A model generated the notes under the pieces. That model was given only the letters and a program-made list of their open reading frames with translations, searched no databases and had not been told where the DNA came from. A program made the translations under genes and the position numbers. A stretch of DNA of 64,000 nt, taken from assembly GCA_002110485.1 (NCBI GenBank), contig MOWL01000045.1, forward strand, positions 1-64,000, in the 5' to 3' direction. This stretch comes from Emergomyces orientalis (Eukaryota; Ascomycota; Eurotiomycetes; Onygenales; Ajellomycetaceae). This document shows positions 33,583 to 43,254 of the stretch, piece after piece (within the stretch, counting starts at the first letter, position 1; each line of letters starts with the position of its first letter).

Positions 33583-33973
33583 GATCACAGAACAGTGAGA
33601 ATCTACAGTCACTATACAATAATCAAGAGAAACAAGACTTTCTTCTATCATCACTTCATCAGAATGTTTGACTTTATGACGCTTGACAGCAGAGAGAAGT
33701 GGTCTGCTTACATATTTATAAAAAATGTTTATGAGAAGTGAGTGTCAGATCATCTGAAAAAGATTCACTCTGTTATTGATAAGATCTCTTCTGAAGTAAA
33801 TTTTAATATTTCAGTCAGAAGTTGGACTCTCTCAATCAAATGTCCCATCCTTTTTGGATGAGGATAACAGCCAACTAAGTCAGGAAAGCTGTGCAGCCTC
33901 AGCAGAAGTTACACCCAATACTTCCTTCATCCAGCAGACGCAGGTATTGAAGCAGCCAAGGAGGCAGAAATAG
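33583..33973 (+). pseudogene. Mutated partial copy of the DUF7924 gene 3' end
   Basis: The sequence aligns with about 24040-24429 of the DUF7924 gene, from the codons of DHRTVRIYGHY to its TAG stop. The last 120 bp are nearly unchanged, while the earlier part carries many C-to-T and G-to-A changes (for example GACC to GATC, AGGA to AGAA, ACCG to ATCA). Several codons have become stops. It is a 5'-truncated duplicate, not a gene. No intron lies in the copied part, so an RNA origin cannot be judged from it. Confidence 0.85.
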
Positions 33974-34115
33974 TGTGAAATATCAACACAGTCCTAGTTG
34001 ACTAACTGTTTGAGAGATGAAGCAATGATTTTCTCACCAAACTTCAGTGACTGTGCTAGAACGACGCGTGAATAATATATTTATTTACGGATAGAAACTT
34101 TAGGAATTGAGTGCA

Positions 34116-34205
34116 AGCATGCCATGCTCCATCGTCCATCAAATACAGATCATTTGCCAGCGGAATGGGTAAGTAACATCGATCTCTTTATGACTTGGTC
34201 TCTTT
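34116..34205 (+). pseudogene. Partial copy of the zinc-finger gene start
   Basis: About 90 bp match 5875-5964, including the upstream leader, the ATGG micro-exon and the first part of intron 1 (GTAAGTAxCATCGATCTC). Intron sequence in the copy shows it arose from DNA, not mRNA. Similarity stops before the intron end. It lies 140 bp after the DUF7924 copy. Confidence 0.75.
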
Positions 34206-34909
34206 TAAGAAAGGCCAACGTGTTGACGTTTCCGTTTCAGCTTTCGGTTCAATGTCACTCTCACTAGTGCCTTCAGCGCCAGCGCCCATCCCAATGAAGA
34301 TTGGACAAAGATATTGGACTTGGCTGAACGACGACGCAGACAAAATCGAAATGCTCAACGGAAGCACCGTAAGCATAGTGTTCTAGATAGCATCAACATT
34401 GGTTCGGCTAACTGACAAAAACAGGCAAAAAGCTAGAGCAACAACATGTTGAGCGTTTCTTGCTAGGGCCTACGAGTGGAAAAGGCGGGAAGGAATGATT
34501 TCATGTAATTGATTTTTGGCAAGCTATCTCGGTGGATTGGGTGTCTTATACGTGATTTTTGGTATCTCTAGGGGGGGTATTGGCTGCTGCGGCCGCTGTG
34601 TGGCGATCTCCTTATAAGAATACCGAGCCCGAAGACAGAATCTTCCTATCCCGCCTGTCCTTCCCATCCATCAAGGTCGAATCCAAGTCCATACCGGACT
34701 AATAGAGATCAGGACAAACGCTCTTTACCCGTAGAAACTGGCCGGACGATCATGTGGTGGCACGTTACCAAGCGACCAGCGACCGATATGCGCTGGCGTC
34801 GATATGTGGGAATGTTGGTTCGCACCCTAAGCAGCTGCATGGTTGGTTATTTATTGTTCAACATTTCCCAACTCGGAAGGACATGTACAAAAAGAGAAGC
34901 TGACATACA
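34206..34909. other. Intergenic region, nothing recognised
   Basis: About 700 bp between the zinc-finger gene fragment and the Cys-rich gene. A 62-codon frame near 34195-34386 has no recognised content. Confidence 0.4.
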
Positions 34910-35206
34910 CTATCGAGCAGCCTTGCAATTAGCACAAATTTCATGGTTGCAAGTTCCGTTATCACACAGAGGGTGGCGATTGCTAGTTTCAGTGCAACTG
35001 CAGCAGTCCCATGCGCCATGATTGAGGGACAGCAAACAATCAGCTTTTCCACAATAGTCCGAGCTCGTAAACATCGATGTCGACCTTTGCTCATCACACA
35101 TGATCTTCCTGCCAGACGGGCCAGTAGTGGAATCTGGGCAATAATTGATACCGCCGAAGTATCCCTCGTGCCCGCATCGGAACCGTCTTTTTTTTCTACC
35201 ACACAT
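34910..35206 (-). CDS. Small Cys-rich protein
   Basis: 98 codons starting MCGRKKRRFRCGHEGYFGG. It has about 15 Cys with paired spacing: RCGHEG, CDEQ, YCGKADCLL, DCCSC, LCDNGTCNHEICANCKAA. The pattern suggests a zinc-binding fold of several knuckles and resembles small Cys-rich proteins of Aspergillus whose function is unknown. An overlapping upstream frame (to 35346, starting MKLRNGSQ) would join it if a run of eight A at about 35188-35195 had one more base, so the gene may be longer or frameshifted. There is no signal peptide at the chosen start. Confidence 0.5.
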   Translation of the reverse strand: MCGRKKRRFRCGHEGYFGGINYCPDSTTGPSGRKIMCDEQRSTSMFTSSDYCGKADCLLSLNHGAWDCCSCTETSNRHPLCDNGTCNHEICANCKAAR

Positions 35207-35261
35207 AGCGAGAATTGTTTTCGGCCAGTGACAATGTTGGCCAGATTTAATGAATGATATA

Positions 35262-35319
35262 GATGATGTGCTAGATGATGTGCTAGATGATGTGCTAGAC
35301 GATGTGCTAGATGTGCTGA
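35262..35319. repeat. 12-bp tandem repeat
   Basis: Four units of GATGATGTGCTA (one with a C change) and a partial fifth. On the minus strand it reads as repeated LAHH. It lies in the possible N-terminal extension of the Cys-rich gene. Confidence 0.85.
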
Positions 35320-35421
35320 GCTTTGGCTTCCATTCCTCAACTTCATTACCCTTTATATAGCTTCAACGATCTCAGTACGGCTCGTAATACATTGACATTG
35401 GATAAGTTTGCTCCCAAGCGG

Positions 35422-35790
35422 GAGCATCATGAAACGCAATGTATGCATCCTAATAAAGCATGAGCGGCACGGTAGTGACTAGAACCTCCAAACCATCGTC
35501 ATCCTGTCAAAGGAACTTGACAACCAACCAATCGAGCAACCAATCGAGCATCATGAAACACAATGTATGCATTCTAATAAAGCATGAGCGGCATGGTAGT
35601 GACGAGGACCTCCAAAACATTGTCATCCTGTCAAAGGAACTTGACAACCAACCAACCGAGCAACCAACCGAGCATCATGAAACGCAACGTATGCATCCTA
35701 ATAAAGCATGAGCAGCATGGTAGTGACTAGAACCTCCAAAACATCGTCATCCTGTCAAAGGAACTTGACAACCAACCAACCGACCAACTG
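35422..35790. repeat. 124-bp tandem repeat, three copies
   Basis: Units start with GAGCATCATGAAACxCAA at 35422, 35546 and 35670 and share TAATAAAGCATGAGC and CATCCTGTCAAAGGAACTTG blocks. Copies differ at only a few positions, mostly transitions. The end of each unit contains a CAACCAAxCGAG sub-repeat. It lies between the Cys-rich and the kinase-like genes. Confidence 0.9.
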
Positions 35791-36039
35791 GCCAAGTTGT
35801 GATGTTATTATTAGAGTTGGCGCTTATGTATAAGGTTACAAAGGTTATTTGTGTGGGTTTTAATGGCGCCTAACATACGGGAGCGGTGTTAAAAGTATCC
35901 TCACTGTCTGATAATTGAAAACTTGCCTATCCTTGTCTAGCCCTATGATTGGTCGGGCTATTGATGCGGATAATCACGTGTTCGGGCCAAAATACATCTT
36001 AAATTTAAAGCCGCCTACATCCCCCATCTCAACACAAAA

Positions 36040-37158
36040 GTGTTTTTTACCTGTGCTAATCCGCCAAAATCATCCCGTCCTGCTAAGATGACTCCTAATG
36101 AAAATTCTGAGGCCGCTCCGCATCCTGATCCGCCATACGATATTGTCGACTTTCGGTGTGGTGATGAAGATAAAACCGAAATGACTGTGATGTGCTACAA
36201 TAGGCGCTTCGATATTTTAGCCCTAGCCAAAAACATGGAGGAGTGTCCAGCAATCAAACATGAATTTTTTGGTTTGATAAAGGACCTCTTGTCTATGAAT
36301 AACGATGACTTCCAGTTTAAACCTGGCCAACCAGACCCAATGGAGGAGATGTGCTACTGGATGGCAAAGGCTTGTTTTGCACACTTCCGTACCCTGGCAC
36401 CTCGTCCAACTGAGCCGCGGATAATAACCTTAGAGGAATATTACACAACACCAGCAATTCATTTGACCATAACAGTCAAAGATGGCAAATTAACTGCAAT
36501 CCAATCCTCACGCAAACCGGATGACCTTATGCCTCGAACCCACCTTTCGCCGTCTGCTATGACCGCTAGCGTTCCTCTACTCGAACCTTCGAAGGTGAAA
36601 TTACCCTGGGATTCGGAACATGAAAGACCATTACGGCCTTCAAAAGTGCTTGTGGGTAATGAGGGAAAGGAGCAATTTTTCAAACCAGCTTATCGAGAGC
36701 TATTAAAACACACTGAACGCGAAATCAAGACACTGCTCCGCCTACATCAGTTAGGGCTAAGCGACAAAATTCGGGTACCTAAAATTCACGGTTTTGTTTC
36801 ATCGGGAAATAAGAGCAACATGGAAATTTGTGGCATCCTAATCACCTATATCAAGTTTCGCCGTACGTTGGCTTCTCGAGATGAAATCCGGAAGGCAGCA
36901 CTATATCTTCGAGAAACATGGATTCATCAGCTGAAAGAGATGGTCAACGAATTTCACAAGGCTGGAATTATCTGGGGAGATGTTAAACCAGGAAATGTCC
37001 TCATTGACATGGAAAACAACCTGTGGATTATAGATTTTGGGGGGTCTTACACGCCCGGCTGGGTTGATGAAAAGTTGATGGAAACAGTGGAAGGGGATTT
37101 GCAAGGGTTATTGAAGATCATAAATTTTATTAATGGCAGGGAGATAGAGACTGAGTAA
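36040..37158 (+). CDS. Protein-kinase-like protein
   Basis: An open frame of 372 codons; a second Met at 36088 (MTPNENSEAAP) is the more natural start. The N-terminal 180 residues are a lineage-specific region without known motif. The C-terminal part has a kinase-like fold: a candidate ATP-contacting Lys in FFKPAYRELL (about 215), a helix Glu in HTEREIKTLLRLH, the catalytic loop IIWGDVKPGNVLID (310-323; Asp313 and Asn319 in place, Gly replacing the usual Arg-type residue) and the metal-binding DFGG (332-335). The C-lobe is short, ending 40 residues later. Such proteins are common in filamentous fungi and their substrates are not known. Confidence 0.8.
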   Translation: MFFTCANPPKSSRPAKMTPNENSEAAPHPDPPYDIVDFRCGDEDKTEMTVMCYNRRFDILALAKNMEECPAIKHEFFGLIKDLLSMNNDDFQFKPGQPDPMEEMCYWMAKACFAHFRTLAPRPTEPRIITLEEYYTTPAIHLTITVKDGKLTAIQSSRKPDDLMPRTHLSPSAMTASVPLLEPSKVKLPWDSEHERPLRPSKVLVGNEGKEQFFKPAYRELLKHTEREIKTLLRLHQLGLSDKIRVPKIHGFVSSGNKSNMEICGILITYIKFRRTLASRDEIRKAALYLRETWIHQLKEMVNEFHKAGIIWGDVKPGNVLIDMENNLWIIDFGGSYTPGWVDEKLMETVEGDLQGLLKIINFINGREIETE

Positions 37159-37439
37159 TTCATTCTTATGGCGGATACGCATTCAGTCATCTGGAGCTTC
37201 TTTTGTATTTTTCATAATAGCAGTTTTTGCTTCTTTCATTTCAATGTACAGAATGAAGCAGGTTGTTCGCCTCCTAATGCTGTACCATGCCAAATAATGA
37301 ACACTCTTTAAATTCACTGTCTTTCCAATACCTCCTCGCCTATTATTATTGAGAGTGGGATTATTATTTTCAACTCGATCTGGCTTGTGGAGGCTTACAC
37401 TCGAGATGATAGAAAGAGGGAGTAGCTGACGACCTCTCC
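37159..37439. other. Junction between kinase-like gene and LINE-1
   Basis: About 280 bp with no recognised gene. The left limit of LINE-1 is not marked by a target duplication that I can see. Confidence 0.35.
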
Positions 37440-37485
37440 ATACCAACCGTGACCCACCAGAGACAACTTTCGGAGCAAATTCACT

Positions 37486-37857
37486 GTGATCAGGCCAGCT
37501 ATCACATATGGCGCGCTGGCATGGCATCAACCGCAGGCAACTCAACAAGAGCCTCAACAACAGCGCCAGCTGTTAAAAGGTCTGGAGAAGATTCAAAATG
37601 AATGTCTGCACATCATAGCAGGAGCCTATAGAGCAACATCAATCACCTCACTGGAAGCTGAAACATTTACACTGCCAATAAGTGTGTACCTTGATGAAAG
37701 GGTGACTAAAGCAACTGAGCAGCTTAGAGAAACAGAAGTCATGAAACAGATACAGCAAGCATGTGCACAGATCAGAATCAGGCTTCAGTGTGAAGAAAGC
37801 AGACATATGGTATCAGTGAAAACTGTACTGTATTCAGTAAAAATGCAGCAGAAATGA
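37486..37857 (+). pseudogene. LINE-1 ORF2 fragment (after the RT domain)
   Basis: 124 open codons reading RPAITYGALAWHQP, then KIQNECLHIIAGAYRATS and LPISVYLDERV. This is the linker between reverse transcriptase and RNase H in Tad1-clade LINEs. A stop and CpG-poor sequence follow. Confidence 0.75.
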
Positions 37858-38109
37858 AGTGTGCAGTGAGTGAGAGAAGCAAAACAGTACAGAGAGAGAG
37901 AGAGTCAGTTAAATTATCTAACTGATTAATTCTTTAAAAGATGAGTATGAAAGAAATCAGTAATTAGATGACATAATATTTGAAGAGCACACACTACACC
38001 ATGAGAAGAACTGTTTGACAGACCCCCTGACATCAAGCAGTTAAAGTGGCATGAGGGCCTGAGCAAGGCTTGAAGCTTACTAATAGTTCAACTATGCACA
38101 GGCAAGACA

Positions 38110-38211
38110 TATTGGAGGATAACGTTGTTGTGTATTCTATTCTAGCTAGCGAGGTTCTACAAATAGGATTGGGAGGCCACGTGGCTGCAGTAGCCGTAGC
38201 AACCTCCAACA
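38110..38211 (-). repeat. 3' LTR of the intact copia element
   Basis: 102 bp, identical to 43153-43254. It is flanked outside by AGACA. The unusually short LTR must still hold the transcription end and start signals of the element. Confidence 0.95.
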
Positions 38212-38220
38212 CCCCCCCTT
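38212..38220 (-). other. Polypurine tract of the intact copia element
   Basis: AAGGGGGGG on the element strand, directly upstream of the 3' LTR; it is the expected plus-strand primer. Confidence 0.75.
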
Positions 38221-38403
38221 GCTGCGGCGCACTCAGGCTCAGCCGCCCGGCCGCAATTCATTCAAAAACGCAATAATAATTAATTACACAAATCAGACCC
38301 TGATTTCCTCATTAGGAAAGGTGCCTGTACGGCAATAACCGTAAAAAACAGAGAAACACACGCAAAAATAAGCAGTTCCCCGTATTCCTCATACCATTCA
38401 ATT

Positions 38404-41400
38404 TTACCTGCCAATCTCCGTCAACCCAATCTTTTCGACGAATTCCTCAAAGGCAGGCTTAGCCAGCGGCTTGGTGAGGCCGTCAGCTATATTTGCCATA
38501 GAACCAACATGTTCCATTACAATCTCCCCTTTTTCAACCAAATCACGGAGGATGTGGTATCTTATCTCGATGTGGCGCGATCTACGCGTTAAGGATTCCC
38601 CTTTCGCTAGGTCGATCGCACCCTTATTGTCAACCCGCAGGTGCGAGCATACTTTTGCTTTTCCATCCACCAACCCGGCGTCATATAACATGTCATTCAG
38701 CCAGATCACCTCACACGCAGCTTCGCTAGCCGCGATATATTCGGCCTCCGTAGTAGATTTCGCGATGGAGGTCTGCCTCTGCGAGCGCCACGAGATCGGC
38801 GATCCGTTAATCAGGATAATGTACCCCGTAGTTGATTTGTATTGGGGGTCCGCCCCCGCCCAGTCCGAATCACAGTATGCCACCGGATTCAGGCTCTCAC
38901 TATCCTTCTTATACAATATGCCATGATTTTTCGTCTTTTTGACATAACGTAGGACGTGTTTTAATGCTGCCCAACAGGCCTTGTGCGGGCGCGAGTTGAA
39001 TCGCGATAGGTAATTGACCGCGAATGCAAGGTCTGGCCTGCTGCTTGAGACCAAATATTGCAGTGATCCCAACCCTTGACGATATCTTGTAGCGGTGAAA
39101 TCGTCATCCAATCCGCCGTCCTCATCCGGCGAGAATTCTAGGCGTATGCCGGCCGCCATTGGGGTGCTGGCCGGGTTCACCTTGTCCATCCCAAAATCCT
39201 CTATAATCTCCTCAATATAGCGGTTCTGTGTAACCGCTAAATCGCCGTTCTTTTGACATTTGACTTCCATCCCAAGATAGGGTTTATTCTCTTCAACATC
39301 TTTTGTCTCAAACCTTTTGGCGATTTCCGCCAAAACCCAGTCTATTTGCTGCTCTTGGGGTCCCGTCACACGACAATCATCGACATGCAACGTCAAATAG
39401 ATCTCGCGAATAGGGTGGTATAGGAATCCCCCGTCGTACGCCGATATTTTGAACCCCAACGTAGTAAGGTGTTCAGTTGCGAGAAAATACCACACCCTCG
39501 CTGCCTGTTTCATTCCGTATAGGCTCTGGCGGAGCAAGCCAACCAGACCCCCTCTGCCGTGCTTAACCCCTGTAGGCAGTTGCATATAGACCATCTCGTT
39601 CTGCGGCAATACGCCATTCAAGAACGCGGACACGTAATCAATTGATTTGGCTTTCCAACCCTTCGCCGCGGATATAGCGAATAAGCTACGCGACGTGGGC
39701 CCTGACACTACTGCGGCGTAAGACCTCATATAGTGAACCCCTTGCTGCTGCAAGAATCCCCTAACCACCCAGCGGGCTCGGAATCGAATGGTTTCACCCT
39801 TATTATTCAATTTCCTGTCAAACACCCACTTGCCAGTTAAGATATCCATATCCGGGGTCTTTTCAACAACAATATATGTCTTCTTTTGCTCGAAGATCTT
39901 GACTTCCTTTTTCATTGCTTCCTGCCAATAGCCCCAATCTGGGCTTCTTTTAGCCTCAGTTAGGGTGGCCGGGCGATCTGTCAGAGTACTCAAAACAGGA
40001 TCATCCCTCATTGCAGGGTCGTCAGGTTCCTCGTCGTCGACAAGCTCCGTCTCATCATCAAGGAGATAAGTGGGGTCTATTGCATCTTCGAGATCCCCGT
40101 TGGCAATCATCTTTAAAACATCCGGTTTAACCTTCGCTAAGCGACGTAGCAAGCAGTGTTGCCACCCCTTTGTGGCATCCAGAACGTCCAATTCCTTTGG
40201 CAGTTCATTTGATTCTTTTAACGCGTTGACAGGCTCTACGCCCGCGTCAAGGGCTTCATCAAATATGACGTCCCGCGCGATCTCTAAAAGGCGTGCAGCG
40301 GGATCCCATATACGATATTGGTGAAGTCCTTGGTAGCCAACTAGCCGCCACTCTTTGCCGTCGGTCCTATCCGCGAGCTTATTGGTCACTTTTAGATCCT
40401 TTTTATAGACCTTGCACCCCCATCTCCGTATCCAATGGATGGCGGGCTGTACGCCCGTCCAGGCCTCGAAAGGCGTAAGCGGGGCCCCTTGCTTGCATCC
40501 AAAGATCTTAGTTGACGTAGGGGACGTATTAATCATCATAATCGCGGCTTGCATTGCCTCACCCCAAAGCTCTTTTGCCACTCCACTGTCAAACAGCAAG
40601 CTCCTTGTCTTTTCTGCTACAATACGATTGGCGCGTTCCGCGGGGCCGTTCGATTGCGGCGTGTCAGGTGTAGTAGTCTCATACGCAATTCCTTTGCTCT
40701 GGCAGTAGGCCTTAAGATCTTGGCTTTTAAATTCGCCGCCACCGTCCCAATGTAGGGTCCCCACGCGGCGCTGCGTAGTTGCCTCAATCCCCGCGATAAA
40801 ATTCATTAATCTCGCGGTAGATTCTCCTTTTGACATCATAAGGATTGCCCACCTATAGCGAGAGGCGTCATCCGTGATCCCCAGCCAATAGCTGGCACCC
40901 CCTCTAGTGGGCAAGTCGTTCCCGTCGAACAGCGTTTTTCCGCCCCCTGCCAGGTCGATGAAGAACCTCATCGCCGGCTTGGTGGCTCGCGTCATTGGTG
41001 CAAAGGCTGGACGTGTCATTTTCGCCTGGACACAGATTTTGCAAAACGGCAAAGCTCTTTGACCAATAATCCTCATCCCCATACGTGGATCCGCCGCCAT
41101 TTTGACGATATCCCCGGGATTGAGGTGGCCAAGCTTTTGGTGCCATTGTATTAACGTGTGTTCTATAACTCTTACATTGTCCTTGGGTAGCGCCAATATG
41201 GCATCTTCGTCCTGCGTACGTAGCGCGTTTGCAGGTTCATATTCACCGTTGGGCATGGCAAATCGGATCAAGTCCTGATATGTAGGAGGCTTTTCCACCT
41301 CATAGATATCATTCTCATTCAATCTTGCTGTGAATGATAACATTCTGTCTGGAGACATGACAAGTATGGCTTGACTATTCCCATATGCCAGCTGCTTAAA

Positions 41401-42807
41401 AGTAAAGCCCCGGCGTACAAGCTTGCCCATACTTATGAGGTTGACCTCTAGCTTCGGGACATAGCGGACGTCATGCAGTAGCATATCCGCCCCTTCAACC
41501 TTAATCCTTGTTTCCCCGATTGCTGCTGCAGGGACCACCGTTCCGTCCGCCATTTCTAACTTGACAGTATAATCTTGAGGCTTCGCAACGACAAGATCTC
41601 TATGAGGCGTGGCGTGGGCTCCCGCTCCTGAGTCCAAGATCCAGGTATCTTTGGCTGCTTTACTGCTTGAATATGCCTTATCCCTCATCCAAAATACCTG
41701 TTCTATGACGCTGTGGACGGGGGCAGTGCTCGCGTTGGCGTCCCCCTTGTCTTTATCCTTATTGGTGTTCGGATTGGGTGGACGTTTTTCGGGGTATTTC
41801 TTCCAGCAGTCAAACTGAATATGACCAGTCTTGTGACAATGATAGCAGGTTCTCGCGTCATTATCCTTACGCTCCGGCTTGGTTTCCCCATCATTCCTTT
41901 TATTGTCTCTATCCTTGCCCTTCTTATCCTTGTCTTGCGCGTTATTTGCAGGGTTCTTCGACGTGTCAGTATTCAATTCTTCCGTCGTCGGGAGCCGCAA
42001 AAGAATATCACGGCAAAGGCCCATAAAGTCATCTTCTAGGGGTTGGGATTCATTCTTCTCAATTTGATCCATGCGGTTCTTAATGAACGCAGCCCATCCC
42101 TTGCTTACTCCGGTGAGTAGGCAGTCAAAAAACATGAAGTCTTCGACCGTATATCCAAGGCGGATATAGTCAGTCCTTATTGCGATCAAGCGCTCGATGA
42201 ACGCGCGATCCGAGCCTTTTGACTTGGCAGTCAAACCAATCATCTCCTTGTATAACCTGGTCCTCTGGACAGCAGGTCTTTCGGCGAAGCTTTCACTTAT
42301 AATCACCCACAACGTGTACGCAGACAGCTCCGAATCCTTCGGCAGTGTGAAATGAGATTTCGCCTGCGGGGCGACCGCGGACCACATGTAGTTATATAGC
42401 CACATGTTGCGTTCCTTCCAAAAGCGCTGCATATCAGGGCTGGCGTCATCATTGGGGCCAGCCTGCTTCTCATTGAGGACGTCATCGGTCTCTGACTGCT
42501 TCGCCGCGAGAAGGATCTCCTCTTTCCACATGGGGTAGTTCGCCGATCCGGTCAGTATAACCGGTTTCCGTATAGATTTAACCTGGTCACGGAACTCATT
42601 AAGGATCTTCATAATGGCCGGCGTTCTACCCTTCCTTTGCAGATAATCAGCCAGGTCTGCACCTAGGTTCTCATCACCTACAGGGGCCTGTCCCCTGCCG
42701 GCTTTCATTTGCTCAACCTCATATTGAAGCCTTGCAATTTCTAATCTCATACGAGTCTCTTCGCTCGCATTGTCCTGGCCACTCGGGCCCCCCGCGTTGT
42801 CTGACAT
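38404..42807 (-). CDS. copia Gag-Pol polyprotein
   Basis: 1467 codons without interruption, coding Gag and Pol in one frame. The order is: a UBN2-type Gag; a CCHC knuckle (CYHCHKTGHIQFDC) near residue 320; an aspartic protease with WILDSGAGAH near 390; an integrase zinc domain (HQKLGHLN ... CKIC) near 560-600; the integrase core (DLAGGG, TDDASRY, LHWDGGGEF, TPQSNGPAERAN); reverse transcriptase (ARWVVRGF, SAFLNG, LTLHVDDCRV); and RNase H (YCDSDWAG, STTEAEYIAAS). All catalytic motifs I can place are present. The start at 42807 is the first ATG after an upstream in-frame TGA. Gag and Pol in a single frame implies processing by the protease. Confidence 0.95.
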   Translation of the reverse strand: MSDNAGGPSGQDNASEETRMRLEIARLQYEVEQMKAGRGQAPVGDENLGADLADYLQRKGRTPAIMKILNEFRDQVKSIRKPVILTGSANYPMWKEEILLAAKQSETDDVLNEKQAGPNDDASPDMQRFWKERNMWLYNYMWSAVAPQAKSHFTLPKDSELSAYTLWVIISESFAERPAVQRTRLYKEMIGLTAKSKGSDRAFIERLIAIRTDYIRLGYTVEDFMFFDCLLTGVSKGWAAFIKNRMDQIEKNESQPLEDDFMGLCRDILLRLPTTEELNTDTSKNPANNAQDKDKKGKDRDNKRNDGETKPERKDNDARTCYHCHKTGHIQFDCWKKYPEKRPPNPNTNKDKDKGDANASTAPVHSVIEQVFWMRDKAYSSSKAAKDTWILDSGAGAHATPHRDLVVAKPQDYTVKLEMADGTVVPAAAIGETRIKVEGADMLLHDVRYVPKLEVNLISMGKLVRRGFTFKQLAYGNSQAILVMSPDRMLSFTARLNENDIYEVEKPPTYQDLIRFAMPNGEYEPANALRTQDEDAILALPKDNVRVIEHTLIQWHQKLGHLNPGDIVKMAADPRMGMRIIGQRALPFCKICVQAKMTRPAFAPMTRATKPAMRFFIDLAGGGKTLFDGNDLPTRGGASYWLGITDDASRYRWAILMMSKGESTARLMNFIAGIEATTQRRVGTLHWDGGGEFKSQDLKAYCQSKGIAYETTTPDTPQSNGPAERANRIVAEKTRSLLFDSGVAKELWGEAMQAAIMMINTSPTSTKIFGCKQGAPLTPFEAWTGVQPAIHWIRRWGCKVYKKDLKVTNKLADRTDGKEWRLVGYQGLHQYRIWDPAARLLEIARDVIFDEALDAGVEPVNALKESNELPKELDVLDATKGWQHCLLRRLAKVKPDVLKMIANGDLEDAIDPTYLLDDETELVDDEEPDDPAMRDDPVLSTLTDRPATLTEAKRSPDWGYWQEAMKKEVKIFEQKKTYIVVEKTPDMDILTGKWVFDRKLNNKGETIRFRARWVVRGFLQQQGVHYMRSYAAVVSGPTSRSLFAISAAKGWKAKSIDYVSAFLNGVLPQNEMVYMQLPTGVKHGRGGLVGLLRQSLYGMKQAARVWYFLATEHLTTLGFKISAYDGGFLYHPIREIYLTLHVDDCRVTGPQEQQIDWVLAEIAKRFETKDVEENKPYLGMEVKCQKNGDLAVTQNRYIEEIIEDFGMDKVNPASTPMAAGIRLEFSPDEDGGLDDDFTATRYRQGLGSLQYLVSSSRPDLAFAVNYLSRFNSRPHKACWAALKHVLRYVKKTKNHGILYKKDSESLNPVAYCDSDWAGADPQYKSTTGYIILINGSPISWRSQRQTSIAKSTTEAEYIAASEAACEVIWLNDMLYDAGLVDGKAKVCSHLRVDNKGAIDLAKGESLTRRSRHIEIRYHILRDLVEKGEIVMEHVGSMANIADGLTKPLAKPAFEEFVEKIGLTEIGR

Positions 42808-43132
42808 CGCGTCGTCAACCGGGTCTTCGAAATCGTCGCTTAAATCGCTCGATTCCTCCTCAATTGTCTTGTCAGGTTCGAACGCCCCTGGGGCAGCCGT
42901 CCTTCAGTCCGTTGCAGGCGTTGGCAAGCCTGCGTTTAATCCTTGTTGCGCCTCCGGCGTTTCCGGGTTTCTACGACGCGGCGGCACGTATTCTGCAGTC
43001 AGATCAGGGGTCTCACCCGATCGCAAATTGACCATTTCAGGTCCAATTAAGTCCAATTAATTCACAAAAAAACGTCTAAGCACGTATAACAAACATGGAG
43101 ACGCAATTGGCACGTTATTTCAGCGGTTTTAT

Positions 43133-43152
43133 TGCTTATAAGGGCCATAACC
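43133..43152 (-). promoter_or_regulatory. Candidate primer-binding site of the copia element
   Basis: The element strand reads GGTTATGGCCC directly after the 5' LTR. GGTTATG is complementary to CATAACC, the anticodon loop of initiator tRNA-Met. Drosophila copia and yeast Ty5 prime on such an internal tRNA fragment. The match is short, so this is a proposal. Confidence 0.45.
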
Positions 43153-43254
43153 TATTGGAGGATAACGTTGTTGTGTATTCTATTCTAGCTAGCGAGGTTC
43201 TACAAATAGGATTGGGAGGCCACGTGGCTGCAGTAGCCGTAGCAACCTCCAACA
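43153..43254 (-). repeat. 5' LTR of the intact copia element
   Basis: 102 bp, identical to 38110-38211, followed outside by the AGACA duplication at 43255-43259. It should contain the element promoter. Confidence 0.95.

Larger units (their letters stand above)
38110..43254 (-). mobile_element. Intact Ty1/copia retrotransposon
   Basis: A complete 5145-bp element: two 102-bp LTRs identical at every position, a 5-bp target duplication AGACA (38105-38109 and 43255-43259), a G-rich polypurine tract against the 3' LTR and one uninterrupted polyprotein frame. LTR ends are TGTTGGAGG and CCTCCAATA on the element strand, one base off a perfect inverted repeat. Identical LTRs mean a recent insertion, so the element is probably capable of moving. 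It lies in frame inside the LINE-1 coding sequence. Confidence 0.97.
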
